Shown in pieces: positions 25,750-34,720 of a stretch of 51,276 bases of DNA (position 1 is its first letter; each line of letters starts with the position of its first letter). Below the pieces are notes generated by a model. It did no database searches and was not told the origin of the DNA. It worked only from the letters and a program-made list of their open reading frames with translations. The position numbers and the translations under genes are program-made. Source of the DNA: Parcubacteria group bacterium GW2011_GWA2_40_14 (GTDB lineage: Bacteria > Patescibacteriota > Minisyncoccia > Phycocordibacterales > DATDWN01); NCBI GenBank assembly GCA_000996025.1, contig LBYF01000004.1, forward strand, positions 1-51,276, in the 5' to 3' direction.

Positions 25750-27855
25750 ATGGCAAAGGTAAAAGAAGACAAAAAGGCAGAGAAAACAAGTAGCTATGGA
25801 GCCGAACAAATCACCATATTGGAGGGCCTAGCGCCGGTGCGAAAGCGTCCCGGAATGTACATTGGTACTACTGGACTTGATGGCCTCCAACATCTCATAA
25901 CAGAGATTTTTGATAACGCTCGGGACGAAGCTATGGGTGGTTTTGCAAACGATATTGAGGTCACACTCCTTCCGAACAATCGTGTGCGAGTAACGGACAA
26001 TGGTCGCGGTATTCCGATAGACATTCATAAGCAATCAAAAGTTTCGGCTCTAGAAACTATTATGACCACTCTCCACGCTGGAGGAAAGTTCGGCGAAGAT
26101 AGTTCCGGCTACAAAGTTTCTGGAGGATTGCACGGTGTGGGAGCATCGGTTGTCAATGCCCTTTCTATATATTGTAAAGTGACAGTTCACAAAGATGGTG
26201 GAGTTTATATGCAGGAATACTCTCAAGGAAAGAAAAAAGCTAGTGTTAAAAAAGTTGGCACAACAAAACAGCATGGTACTATCGTCGTTTTTGAGCCAGA
26301 CCCAGCTATTTTTCCAGAAATTGCTTTTGATTTCCAAAAAGTTGTTGACCATTTGCGCCAGCAAGCATATTTGGTCAAAGGTTTGCGTATTACGGTCAAC
26401 GACGCGCGTGAGACACAAGAGAAAATCAAGGAGGATGAGGTTTTCAAGATAAGCGAACTCGGACTAGAAATCCCTAGTATGTCATTTTATTTTGAAGGGG
26501 GACTCTTGTCGCTTGTAAAGTTTTATAACAGTACTCAAAAGCCGATTCACAAAAATATTTTTTATGTGGAAAAGAAGACAAATGAATACGAGTCGGTGGA
26601 AGTGGCTCTCCAATATGTAGATGATATTTCTTCTCGAGTTTTGCCATTTGCAAACAACATTTATACTGCTGAAGGTGGTACGCATGTTACTGGTTTTAAA
26701 ACTGCACTGACTAGAACTTTGAATACATACGGTCGTAAAAATAATCTGATAAAAGAGAGCGAGGATAATTTCACTGGCGAAGATGTCTTGGAAGGATTAA
26801 CTGCGGTTATATCTGTAAAACTTCGGGAGATTCAATTTGAAGGACAGACTAAATCCAAACTCGGCTCCGTAGAAGCCCAGAGTTCGGTCAATACTGTTTT
26901 TTCGGAAAGTTTCTCGTATTTCTTGGAGGAAAATCCGGACGATGCCAGAGCTATTATTATGAAAGTAATTTTGGCCTTGAGAGCACGAAAGGCCGCAAAG
27001 GCGGCAAAAGATTCCATACTTCGCAAAGGGGCATTGGAGGGAATGACACTTCCCGGAAAACTTGCAGACTGTCAAAGTGGCACCACACCTGAAGATGCAG
27101 AACTTTTTGTGGTAGAGGGGGATTCTGCAGGCGGTACGGCTAAAACTGGTCGCGACAGACGAACACAGGCCATATTGCCTTTGCGTGGAAAGATTTTAAA
27201 CATTGAACGTGCTCGTTTGGACAGAATGCTTGAGTCAGAACAAATAAAAAACTTGGTTATCGCTCTCGGCACGGCTATCGGCGATACATTTGATATTTCC
27301 AAATTGCGTTATCACAAAGTCATTATTGCCACAGATGCTGATGTGGACGGCGCGCACATCCGCACACTCATTCTGACGCTCTTGTACAGATTTTTCAAAC
27401 CGCTTATAGACGGAGGATTTATTTACATTGCTCAACCGCCACTTTATAAAATAAAAAAGGGCAAAGAGATTCATTACGCGTACTCTGATGATGAAAAAAT
27501 GGCAGTGGTGGGCGACCTGCCCGCAGACATCGCAGACGAAACGCAGAATGACGCAGAAGTAGAAGTGGAATCTGAAATCGAGAAAGAACAAGCCGAAGGC
27601 AAATTAACATTAGGCGAAGCTACGACTGTAAAAAAATCGAAAATCTCAATCCAGCGTTACAAAGGTCTCGGTGAAATGAATGCCGAAGAGCTATGGGAAA
27701 CAACCATGGACCCCGCTCGTCGCATCCTAAAACAAGTAACCATCGCCGATGCTGTCCTAGCCGACAAAGTTTTTGATATCCTCATGGGCTCTGACGTCCC
27801 ATCCCGCAAGTCGTTCATCCAATCCAACGCCACCAAAGCTACTCTGGATATTTAG
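25750..27855 (+). CDS. gyrB: DNA gyrase subunit B
   Basis: 701 residues from the ATG at 25750; an upstream TTG lies in the promoter. GHKL ATPase: ITEIFDNARDEAMGGFA, VRVTDNGRGIPID, HAGGKFGEDSSGYKVSGGLHGVGASVVNALS. The TOPRIM domain has FVVEGDSAGGTAKTGRD and the DADVDGAHI metal motif, and the C-terminus ends in QRYKGLGEMNAEELWETTMDP. An acidic insertion of about 45 residues (ADIADETQNDAEVEVESEIE...) lies just before the QRYKGLG segment. With GyrA it supercoils DNA. TATACT ends 8 nt before the start, so the leader is minimal. Confidence 0.96.
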   Translation: MAKVKEDKKAEKTSSYGAEQITILEGLAPVRKRPGMYIGTTGLDGLQHLITEIFDNARDEAMGGFANDIEVTLLPNNRVRVTDNGRGIPIDIHKQSKVSALETIMTTLHAGGKFGEDSSGYKVSGGLHGVGASVVNALSIYCKVTVHKDGGVYMQEYSQGKKKASVKKVGTTKQHGTIVVFEPDPAIFPEIAFDFQKVVDHLRQQAYLVKGLRITVNDARETQEKIKEDEVFKISELGLEIPSMSFYFEGGLLSLVKFYNSTQKPIHKNIFYVEKKTNEYESVEVALQYVDDISSRVLPFANNIYTAEGGTHVTGFKTALTRTLNTYGRKNNLIKESEDNFTGEDVLEGLTAVISVKLREIQFEGQTKSKLGSVEAQSSVNTVFSESFSYFLEENPDDARAIIMKVILALRARKAAKAAKDSILRKGALEGMTLPGKLADCQSGTTPEDAELFVVEGDSAGGTAKTGRDRRTQAILPLRGKILNIERARLDRMLESEQIKNLVIALGTAIGDTFDISKLRYHKVIIATDADVDGAHIRTLILTLLYRFFKPLIDGGFIYIAQPPLYKIKKGKEIHYAYSDDEKMAVVGDLPADIADETQNDAEVEVESEIEKEQAEGKLTLGEATTVKKSKISIQRYKGLGEMNAEELWETTMDPARRILKQVTIADAVLADKVFDILMGSDVPSRKSFIQSNATKATLDI

Positions 27856-27858
27856 TTT

Positions 27859-28038
27859 ATGAAAACAGTTTTAATTACAGGAGTGAGTCGGGGGATAGGC
27901 AAAGCATTAGCCCAGAGATTTTTGATATACAGGTTAGTAGCGTACGGAATTTTTTGTGATATTATTATGAAGGAGGTGTTTTATGAAAACAAGTCGCAAA
28001 ATTCTTCAAACGGAGTCCTGTCGATGTCTTTATTGTAA
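27859..28038 (+). pseudogene. N-terminal fragment of a short-chain dehydrogenase
   Basis: The ATG 3 nt after the gyrB stop opens with MKTVLITGVSRGIGKALAQR, an exact SDR Rossmann start with the TGxxxGIG glycine motif. The resemblance stops after about 22 codons (near 27924); the frame then runs as non-homologous sequence through the next gene's ribosome site to a TAA at 28036-28038. No C-terminal part is found downstream, so this is a deletion remnant rather than a functional enzyme. Confidence 0.7.
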
Positions 28039-28195
28039 CTTTTTTGTCCATCATACCGTAAAGGGGCAAAAAATAAATAAAGATATGCTTATGGCTTTCC
28101 ATTCTGGAAATGCTGAAAAAGGAGAGGTGCTTTTTGGTCTCTTGGAAACAATGCATAAAGAAACTGTGATAGAGGCATTAATGAGAGGAGGTTAA
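27983..28195 (+). CDS. Small Cys-containing hypothetical protein
   Basis: 70 residues with a strong AAGGAGG ribosome site. The N-terminal half has CRCLYC, a possible metal knuckle lacking a second Cys pair, and the second half is helical (EVLFGLLETMHKETVIEALM). Not recognised. Own terminator. Confidence 0.6.
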   Translation: MKTSRKILQTESCRCLYCNFFVHHTVKGQKINKDMLMAFHSGNAEKGEVLFGLLETMHKETVIEALMRGG

Positions 28196-28225
28196 AGTCC
28201 AGCAAAGAATTTCTTTGCTGGACTT
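28195..28225. terminator. Hairpin terminator after 27983-28195
   Basis: AAGTCCAGCAAAGAA pairs with TTCTTTGCTGGACTT, a 15-bp stem. The T-tract is poor (CTCTGTTCTT), but the hairpin lies between converging genes. Confidence 0.65.
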
Positions 28226-28243
28226 CTCTGTTCTTGCTTGATT

Positions 28244-28804
28244 TTATTGTATTCCTGCTTGCCAGTGTTTAAGAGATTCAATGGGATGAATAAGCATTAT
28301 GATATTAATTGTCAGGTTGTCGCGGATGAAATACAAAAGCAAAAGTTCTATTAGCACTACAATTCCGAAGCTTACTTTTTTGGGAAATTTCCATGCAGCA
28401 AAAAATCCAACTGCCATGGCTATAATATCACCCACGCTATTGAATATACTATCACCGTAATAATCTAGAGAAATTGTTGCCTCACGGTAGCGGTTTATAA
28501 CATAGTCTGTGTTTTCCAAAATCTCCCAGGCGCTTTCCATGCCAATAGCTAGTACAAATCTCTGCAAGGTGTTTAAACGTCTTCCAAAAGCAAGCCAAAG
28601 TAGAAAGTAAAGTGCAATGCCATGAATGATATGTGTAAATGTGTATGGGTCGGCAAACTGCTGTGACTGTTCGCTACTCATCACGTCCGATGACCATATA
28701 GAAATCACTTCGCATTTGCAAAAAGGAAGCCGTCCCATGGAAAAGAGTATGGCGATTGAAATCAGGATAATCACAATCGATATCAAAATATATTTTCTAT
28801 ACAT
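28244..28804 (-). CDS. DUF2585 (UPF0314) membrane protein
   Basis: 186 residues with four or five transmembrane segments. Family signatures: SQQFADPYTFTHIIHGIALYF, ESAWEILENTDYVINRYREA, LDYYGDSIFNSVGDIIAM and IRDNLTINIIMLIHPIESLKHWQ. This polytopic family has no established function. It lies 18 nt after thrS on the same strand and may be cotranscribed. Confidence 0.85.
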   Translation of the reverse strand: MYRKYILISIVIILISIAILFSMGRLPFCKCEVISIWSSDVMSSEQSQQFADPYTFTHIIHGIALYFLLWLAFGRRLNTLQRFVLAIGMESAWEILENTDYVINRYREATISLDYYGDSIFNSVGDIIAMAVGFFAAWKFPKKVSFGIVVLIELLLLYFIRDNLTINIIMLIHPIESLKHWQAGIQ

Positions 28805-28822
28805 CTATTATATTATCAAGGA

Positions 28823-30070
28823 TTATTTTTTGTTTTTAATTTCGCTAGTAAGTTTTTCTAAAACTTCTTCTTTTGAAAATGCTCCGATTTGGCCGTTATC
28901 GCGGGATTCCAAAGTTACTTTATCCGCCTCAATTTCTTTATCGCCGATAACTATCCAGTACGGGATTTTGTTATTTTTTGCATCACGGACTTTTGAACCG
29001 AGGTTCTCATCAGCGAGATCTAGTTCTGCGCGAATATTATTTTCTCGTAACATGTCAAAGACGGTCTTTGACATTGTGTTGTGATTTTCCCGCACCGGAA
29101 TAACTTTAACTTGAACAGGTGACATCCATAGTGGCAAGTTACCTTCATAATGTTCCAGAAGGACGGCCACACAGCGTTCAATAGAGCCGGTAATGGCGGA
29201 ATGAATCATAACAATGCGTTCTTTTTCACCTTTTTCATTTACACAAGTTAGATCAAATTTTTCTGGCATATTCATATCGAGTTGGATTGTAGCCACTTGC
29301 CATTCACGCCCAGCAGAATTTTTTGCCATGAAATCTAATTTTGGTCCGTATAGAGCGGCTTCTCCTGGACCTTCAAAATAATCCGCGCCACGGGATTTAG
29401 CAATTTCTCGCAACTCACTTTCTGCAGTATCCCAGATCTCTTTTGTTCCAATATATTTATTCATATCTTTTGGATCTCGGAAAGAAAGGCGAACCTGAAG
29501 TGTAAATCCAAATATTTTATAAAATGTATCAACAATATCCCAAATTTTTAGAAATTCTTCCTTTATTTGGCTCGTGCGGCAGAAAACATGAGAATCATCT
29601 TGAGTAATAGACAAAACGCGAGTTAGTCCTCCGAGCTCTCCTGACTGTTCATCTCGATAGACCATTGTAGTCTCGGCATAGCGTTGCGGCATTTCCCGAT
29701 ATGAATGTGGTTTGCGGGCAAAAATCTGCGTATGATGCGGACAGTTCATCGGCTTCAAGGCATATTCTTTGCCTTCACGTGAGGTAATCCGGAAAAGCTC
29801 CTCGGAAAATTTATCCCAATGTCCGCTTGTTTCGTACAAGTCCTTTTTTGTGATGTGGGGAATAGTTACTTTACCGTAGTCATTTTCGGAACGTAATTCC
29901 CAGACGAATTTATCAAGTTCTTCGCGCAAAATATTTCCTTTTGGTGTCCACAGGGGTAGTCCTGAACCAACAAGATCTGAAAAAGTAAAGAGATCAAGCT
30001 CCTTACCTATTTTTCGGTGGTCATTCTTCTGCATCTCGCTTTCTTTCTCTTTTGCTTCGTCATTTTCCAT
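28823..30070 (-). CDS. thrS: Threonyl-tRNA synthetase without TGS and editing domains
   Basis: 415 residues against about 640 in E. coli. It begins almost directly with the class II catalytic core (LVGSGLPLWTPKGNILREEL; KPMNCPHHTQIF with the zinc Cys; MVYRDEQSGELGGLTRVLSITQDDSHVFC; AITGSIERCVAVLLEHYEG) and ends in the anticodon-binding domain. The N-terminal TGS and editing (N2) domains are absent, so mischarged Ser-tRNA-Thr would need another editor. The anticodon domain contains MSKTVFDM, encoded by a 23-bp palindrome also found in rnhB and rnr. Confidence 0.94.
   Translation of the reverse strand: MENDEAKEKESEMQKNDHRKIGKELDLFTFSDLVGSGLPLWTPKGNILREELDKFVWELRSENDYGKVTIPHITKKDLYETSGHWDKFSEELFRITSREGKEYALKPMNCPHHTQIFARKPHSYREMPQRYAETTMVYRDEQSGELGGLTRVLSITQDDSHVFCRTSQIKEEFLKIWDIVDTFYKIFGFTLQVRLSFRDPKDMNKYIGTKEIWDTAESELREIAKSRGADYFEGPGEAALYGPKLDFMAKNSAGREWQVATIQLDMNMPEKFDLTCVNEKGEKERIVMIHSAITGSIERCVAVLLEHYEGNLPLWMSPVQVKVIPVRENHNTMSKTVFDMLRENNIRAELDLADENLGSKVRDAKNNKIPYWIVIGDKEIEADKVTLESRDNGQIGAFSKEEVLEKLTSEIKNKK
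29052..29074. repeat. Coding palindrome inside thrS
   Basis: ATGTCAAAGAC-G-GTCTTTGACAT, perfect 11-bp arms. In the gene it encodes MSKTVFDM at the start of the anticodon-binding domain helix. Same family as 34000-34055 and 44094-44120. Confidence 0.75.
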
Positions 30071-30140
30071 GCTATTTAGAGTATCAGATTTATTTCAAAA
30101 AATCTAATTACTTTGACTTTATTGGGTGTTCATAATTAGC

Positions 30141-30353
30141 TTGACATAGAGATTTTGTGGCAGTACCATTAAATCAATCTCCGTAGTCTTTCCTTACTCC
30201 TCGGTTGGAGCTTCTTTTCTCCTTTCGAAGTCGTGTGGATACTAAGGAGACATCAACGAGGGTGTGCCGTGAGGGGGGTCTTGCGGCACATGCCTTCCAT
30301 TTTGAGATATGTTCTCATCCAATCCGTCCGAGATCTGCACTCGGCGGTTTTTT
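30141..30353 (+). ncRNA. Free-standing small RNA with promoter and terminator
   Basis: TTGACA (30141-30146), a 17-bp spacer and TACCAT (30164-30169) predict a start near 30176. A clean terminator (CCG-T-CCGAG/CTCGG-CGG then six T) ends at 30353, giving about 178 nt. Internal stems include CCTCG-G-TTG with CAACGAGG, TCTCCTT with AAGGAGA, and TGTGCCG with CGGCACA around a G-run. No ORF or downstream gene lies on this strand, since both neighbours, thrS and dnaE, are on the other. It does not match tmRNA, SRP RNA or RNase P landmarks. A 6S-like RNA is conceivable but not shown. The terminator T-run overlaps the dnaE stop codon. Confidence 0.65.
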
Positions 30354-33300
30354 ACTCCATTGATTTGACTTTATCAATCAAAATGGACTTTCCGCTGTTG
30401 CGCGTGGAAAAAGCGCCTTTGACCACGATGCAACTTTCCTGGATAAGAATGTCTCGAAACTCCTCATAAACTTTTGGGAAAGCCACGGCCTCAATAGAGT
30501 CGGATAAGTCGGCAAGCTTTAAAAATATCATTCTGTCTCCATTTTTGGTAGTAACAGCTCGTATTTCTTCAATGATACCACCCAGAACAACAGAGTCTTT
30601 TTCTTTTGCCGTTTCTTTTATTTTTTTAATATCATTTTTTTTATCTTCAAGTTTACGCTTGAAACTGTCCAAAGGATGTCCGGAAATATAAAGGCCGAGA
30701 AGTTCCTTTTCCCAGACCAATTTATCTGCCGGATTTGATTTGGGGGCAGGTTCAAGATGTATTTCGTTAGCCTGCGATGTAGCTCCTCTCATGATAGAGA
30801 ATAATGAATCTTGATCACTCTCTTTTTTCTGTTCTTCTTTATGAAATTCAAGTAAGCGGTCTAAATTGAAAAGAAGTAGGGCTCTATAGGTTACATTACC
30901 GGAAGCAAAAGAATCCAAAGCCCCAGTTTTTATTAGTGATTCAAGAGATTTTTTATTTAAATTTTTGTCTTTGACACGGCTCAAGAAATCAGAAAATGAA
31001 GAGAAAGGTCCATTTGCTTTTCTCTCGGTAATGATTGTTTGACTGATACCTTCGCCGAAATTTTTAATGGTAGTCAGTCCAAAACGAATGATATTATCGA
31101 CTGGTGCCACAGGCGTCCCGACAACATCAGGCACCGGGACGGTGAAGCCTCCAAAAGACTGATTGACATCAGGGGGAAGGATTGCAATACCCATTCTTTT
31201 ACATTCGTTCACAATTTCGGCAATCATTACAATATCACCGGATTCTGCCGTCAGCACTGCTGACATATATATGGCAGGGAAGTTAGCTTTCATATAGGCA
31301 GTTTGATAAGCCACCTTTCCGTAGCTTGCGGCATGGGCTTTGTTGAAACCGTATCCTTGGAATGGCTCAAATAAATTCCATAACTCCTCGGCCTTTTTTG
31401 CAGTAGTCCCTCCGTGTTTCTGACATCCCATAACAAAGGTGACGTGTTGTTTAGCCATCTCTTCACGTATTTTTTTTCCAACTGCCTTGCGAAATTTATC
31501 AATTTCACCCCAACTATATCCAGCAACTTCTATAGCCGTCATAAGAAGGTCATCTTGGTAAACTAGCACCCCGTATGTCTTGTCCAAAAACTTTTTCATA
31601 TTTGGATGAGGATAAGTGATAGGTTTTGTTCCGTGTTTTCTGGCGATATATTCGTTTATGTTGTCCATAGGTCCAGGACGATATAGCGCGACCATCACAT
31701 TTATATCGTAAATAGTTGTAGGTTTAAGTTCCTTCAGCCAGCGCGTCATACCGTCCCCGTTTAGCTGAAATAGTCCTATAGTTTCACCACGAGCTAACAT
31801 TTCAAAAGTTTTTTTATCGTCCAGTGGAATTTTATCTAGGTTAATTTTTATTCCTTTTAGTTTTTCCGTGATTTTGACAGCATCTGCCAGAATAGAAAGG
31901 TTGCGTATTCCAAGAAAATCAAATTTCAACAAACCAACACCATCGTATTCGTCTGTCAGAGAGTACATATCATACTGTGTAATAATTTTTCCTTCTCCTT
32001 TTGGGTCGTATTGAATAGGACTGTAATCCGTTATTGGTGTAGGTGGGATAACTACTCCCGCGGCGTGCACCGAGATATGCCTAGCACAACCTTCTATTTT
32101 CCTCCCCATATCGATTATTTTTTTCGTTTCCGCGTCCTCATTATAAAGTTTTTTCAGTTCGGGATTTTCTTTCATTGCTCGCTCTAATGTCATCGGAAAG
32201 CCTTGCGCGCCCAAGGGTATCATTTTGGCGATGTTATCACCAACACCATACGGAAATCCAAGCGCACGCGTGACGTCTCTGACGGCGCCACGAGCTGCCA
32301 TAGTACCGAATGTACCTATCTGTACCACCTTATCTCCTCCGTGTTTTTTCTTTGCATACTCAATCATTTCATCACGACGGTTGTCTGCAATATCCATATC
32401 AATATCAGGGGCTTTTGGCCGTTCAGGATTTAGAAATCGTTCAAAAGGAAGATTAAATACGATAGGGTCAATTGTTGTGATGTAATTTAGATATGAAACC
32501 ATTGACCCGCCAGCTGATCCACGAGTAGTAGTCAGGATTCCATGCTCTCTTGCATAATGTAAAAGGTCGGAGACCACTAGAAAATACGGCGAGTATCCTT
32601 TATCGCGTATGATTTTCAGTTCGTACTCAATACGCTCTACTATTTCTCTAGTTTCTTTTAAATCGTGTCCGGCAAGTCCTTCGTATGTCAGACGTTTCAA
32701 CTCCTCATCGTGAGACAGACCGTTTTCTACAGTGTAAGTAGGCAAAATCCATTTTCCCAAATCAAGCGTGAGGTTGCATCTGTTAGATATTTTGAGGCAA
32801 TTCTCCAGTGCCTCTGGCATGTCTTTGAAATATTTTTCTGCTTGCGACGGAGTAATAAAAGAAAAATCTTCATCGCTAACTTCTATTTTTTCGTCGTTTT
32901 GAGATTGGATTGCAAGAAGAGTTTGTCTGGCCACACGGTCTTCTGGAGCAATATAATAAACATCGTGTGTGGCGACAATAGGTGTCGCAGTTTGTCTTGC
33001 AAACTGCAACAATATTGCCATATTTTCTTCGTGACCCTTGATTTCTGGATGATGAGTTATTTCCAAATAAAAATGGGACTCGCTGTCATAAGACCCCGCA
33101 ATATCGGCAGCGGGACGAAAAGTTTTTTTGTACCAATCCAGTCGTTCTTGAGCTTGTTCCATATTTCCCATTTTGAGCGATTGCAGTATATCACTTGAAA
33201 ACGAGGGGGCGATAGCGATAAGTCCCTCGTGATATTTTTCCAGAAGCTCGTGGTCAATGCGCGGTTTGTAATAAAAACCCTCCATATGAGCCAGTGTTAC

Positions 33301-33630
33301 AAGTTGAATCAAATTTTTGTATCCAACCTCATTTTCTACAAGCAAGACCAAACGATAACGTTCTTTATCAATGCCAGTTTGTTTGTCCTTTCGCGAACGA
33401 TAGGCGACATAAGCATCAATACCGAGAATTGGTTTTATATTAGCTTTTTTGCATGCTTGGTAAAACTCAATAGCTCCGTACAAGTTGGCGTTGTCAGTCA
33501 GAGCCAGAGCTTTCATACCATTTTTCTTTGCAGTGTCCACAAGCTCGTCAATTTTCGGCAAAGCGTTGAGCAGGGAGTAGTGAGAGTGGGTATGGAGATG
33601 GACGAATTTTGCTATTCTATCTTCTTGCAT
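30352..33630 (-). CDS. dnaE: DNA polymerase III alpha subunit
   Basis: 1092 residues, the replicative polymerase of the DnaE1 type. The PHP domain is N-terminal (HTHSHYSLLNALPKIDELV). The catalytic palm shows PDIDMDIADNRRDEMI with the acidic residues, TTRGSAGGSMVSYLN and GTFGTMAARGAVRDVTRALGFP. The fingers contain GPMDNINEYIARK and YQDDLLMTAIEVAGY, and the OB fold follows at the C-terminus (VVLGGIIEEIRAVTTKNGDRMIFLKL). TATAAT ends 6 nt before the ATG, so the mRNA is probably leaderless. The stop overlaps the terminator of the small RNA on the other strand. Confidence 0.96.
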   Translation of the reverse strand: MQEDRIAKFVHLHTHSHYSLLNALPKIDELVDTAKKNGMKALALTDNANLYGAIEFYQACKKANIKPILGIDAYVAYRSRKDKQTGIDKERYRLVLLVENEVGYKNLIQLVTLAHMEGFYYKPRIDHELLEKYHEGLIAIAPSFSSDILQSLKMGNMEQAQERLDWYKKTFRPAADIAGSYDSESHFYLEITHHPEIKGHEENMAILLQFARQTATPIVATHDVYYIAPEDRVARQTLLAIQSQNDEKIEVSDEDFSFITPSQAEKYFKDMPEALENCLKISNRCNLTLDLGKWILPTYTVENGLSHDEELKRLTYEGLAGHDLKETREIVERIEYELKIIRDKGYSPYFLVVSDLLHYAREHGILTTTRGSAGGSMVSYLNYITTIDPIVFNLPFERFLNPERPKAPDIDMDIADNRRDEMIEYAKKKHGGDKVVQIGTFGTMAARGAVRDVTRALGFPYGVGDNIAKMIPLGAQGFPMTLERAMKENPELKKLYNEDAETKKIIDMGRKIEGCARHISVHAAGVVIPPTPITDYSPIQYDPKGEGKIITQYDMYSLTDEYDGVGLLKFDFLGIRNLSILADAVKITEKLKGIKINLDKIPLDDKKTFEMLARGETIGLFQLNGDGMTRWLKELKPTTIYDINVMVALYRPGPMDNINEYIARKHGTKPITYPHPNMKKFLDKTYGVLVYQDDLLMTAIEVAGYSWGEIDKFRKAVGKKIREEMAKQHVTFVMGCQKHGGTTAKKAEELWNLFEPFQGYGFNKAHAASYGKVAYQTAYMKANFPAIYMSAVLTAESGDIVMIAEIVNECKRMGIAILPPDVNQSFGGFTVPVPDVVGTPVAPVDNIIRFGLTTIKNFGEGISQTIITERKANGPFSSFSDFLSRVKDKNLNKKSLESLIKTGALDSFASGNVTYRALLLFNLDRLLEFHKEEQKKESDQDSLFSIMRGATSQANEIHLEPAPKSNPADKLVWEKELLGLYISGHPLDSFKRKLEDKKNDIKKIKETAKEKDSVVLGGIIEEIRAVTTKNGDRMIFLKLADLSDSIEAVAFPKVYEEFRDILIQESCIVVKGAFSTRNSGKSILIDKVKSME

Positions 33631-33661
33631 GAGATGATTATAACATGAAACAAATTGTCGG

Positions 33662-33778
33662 AATTGAAGTGAGAAGTCGTGTTACGACTTCGCAAGTCGG
33701 AGCGTGACGACGCGAGACGGGGTAGCAGAATTTTTCAGCAGAAAAATATCTATGACCTGCTCCTGTAAGGATGTGGTA
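33662..33778 (-). repeat. Mosaic intergenic repeat, inverted copy
   Basis: Read on the minus strand it contains TCCTTACAGGAGCAG, then TATTTTTCTGCTGAAAAAT, CGTCTCGC, GCTCCGA and the hairpin AAGTCG-TAACA-CGACTT followed by CTCAC. The first and last modules match 7711-7832; the middle ones match 9130-9185. It fills the dnaE-rnhB gap. Confidence 0.6.
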
Positions 33779-33804
33779 ACATTAACTTTTAATATAAATA
33801 TGGC

Positions 33805-34521
33805 ATGAAATTTATAGTTGGTATAGATGAAGTGGGAAGGGGACCTTTGGCTGGGCCAGTGACGGTTTGCGTCGTGGCTTGCGAAGAAAAAATGTACAAC
33901 AAATTGAAACGTGACAGACGACTTCCGCCTACAGGAAAAGATAGTAAAAAACTTTCCCCGCTTGCTCGGGAAAAGTACGCAACATATTTAAAATTATTAG
34001 TGTCAAAGACTGCCTTTGACATGCGGAGCCAAATGTCAAAGGCAGTCTTTGACACGGCAATAGTCCATATTTCAAATAAAGTCATTGATGCGAAGGGAAT
34101 TTCTTTTGCAATAAAAAAAGCAATTACCGAAGGGATTAAAAAGTTAAAACTCAATCCAAGAAATTGTCGGGTTTTACTAGACGGGGGACTAAAAGCTCCA
34201 AAACAATTTAAAAATCAGAGGACTATTAGAAAAGGTGATGAGAAAGAAAAAATCATTGCTTGGGCCTCAATTCTAGCAAAAGTTTCGCGAGATGAACTTA
34301 TGCACAGAGCCGCAAAAAAGTTTCCGCGTTATGGGTTTGAAAATCATAAAGGATATGGAACTCTGAAACACAGATTAGCTATTTCAAAGTATGGAATATC
34401 AGTTGTCCACAGGGTAAGCTATTGCAGAAATCTTTCCTTCCACATTTTCTTACAGTTACAGCTTGAACAAGGTGCCGGGAGAGTTATCCCGGTGCCTTTT
34501 ATTTTTGAGTGTAGTAGTTGA
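33805..34521 (+). CDS. rnhB: Ribonuclease HII with in-frame insertion and C-terminal run-on
   Basis: 238 residues. The catalytic start IVGIDEVGRGPLAGPV (DEVGRG), the TGKDSKKLSPLAREKY motif, the second acidic motif LLDGGLKAP, and SILAKVSRDELMHRAAKKFP are intact. It cleaves RNA in RNA-DNA hybrids at single ribonucleotides. Between REKYATYLKLL and AIVHISNKVID lies a 19-residue insertion encoded by two inverted palindromes. The normal end is near YGISVVHRVSYC; about 32 further residues read through a rho-independent terminator before the stop. TATAAA ends 6 nt upstream of the ATG. Confidence 0.9.
   Translation: MKFIVGIDEVGRGPLAGPVTVCVVACEEKMYNKLKRDRRLPPTGKDSKKLSPLAREKYATYLKLLVSKTAFDMRSQMSKAVFDTAIVHISNKVIDAKGISFAIKKAITEGIKKLKLNPRNCRVLLDGGLKAPKQFKNQRTIRKGDEKEKIIAWASILAKVSRDELMHRAAKKFPRYGFENHKGYGTLKHRLAISKYGISVVHRVSYCRNLSFHIFLQLQLEQGAGRVIPVPFIFECSS
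34000..34055. repeat. Paired coding palindromes inside rnhB
   Basis: GTGTCAAAGACTGCC... (34000-34022) and its exact reverse complement (34033-34055), 10 bp apart, form a 23-bp stem; each copy is also nearly palindromic. They encode VSKTAFDM and MSKAVFDT in the same frame as the thrS and rnr copies. Confidence 0.8.
34471..34506 (+). terminator. Terminator located before the rnhB stop codon
   Basis: GGTGCCGGGA-GAGTTA-TCCCGGTGCC then TTTTATTTTT. It ends 12 nt before the in-frame TGA at 34519-34521. Confidence 0.75.
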
Positions 34522-34720
34522 TTATTCTAAACTAATGTGATAATGTTCCAAATTATGGTTGTACGAATGCGTAGCACAAAAAGCCACCGCAACAACAGGC
34601 GTTCACACGACAGCTTGTCTTTTCCCGCTGTGACTATGGATAAAAATACAAATGTGCCACATTTGCGTCACAGAGCCAGTTTGGTTACCGGTCAGTACAA
34701 AGGAAGGGTAGTCATTGATT

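Noticed and set aside
24970-25750. An active diversity-generating retroelement
   Set aside because: The reverse transcriptase is 5'-truncated and frameshifted, and I saw no repeat pair with adenine-biased differences, no accessory gene and no C-type lectin target nearby.
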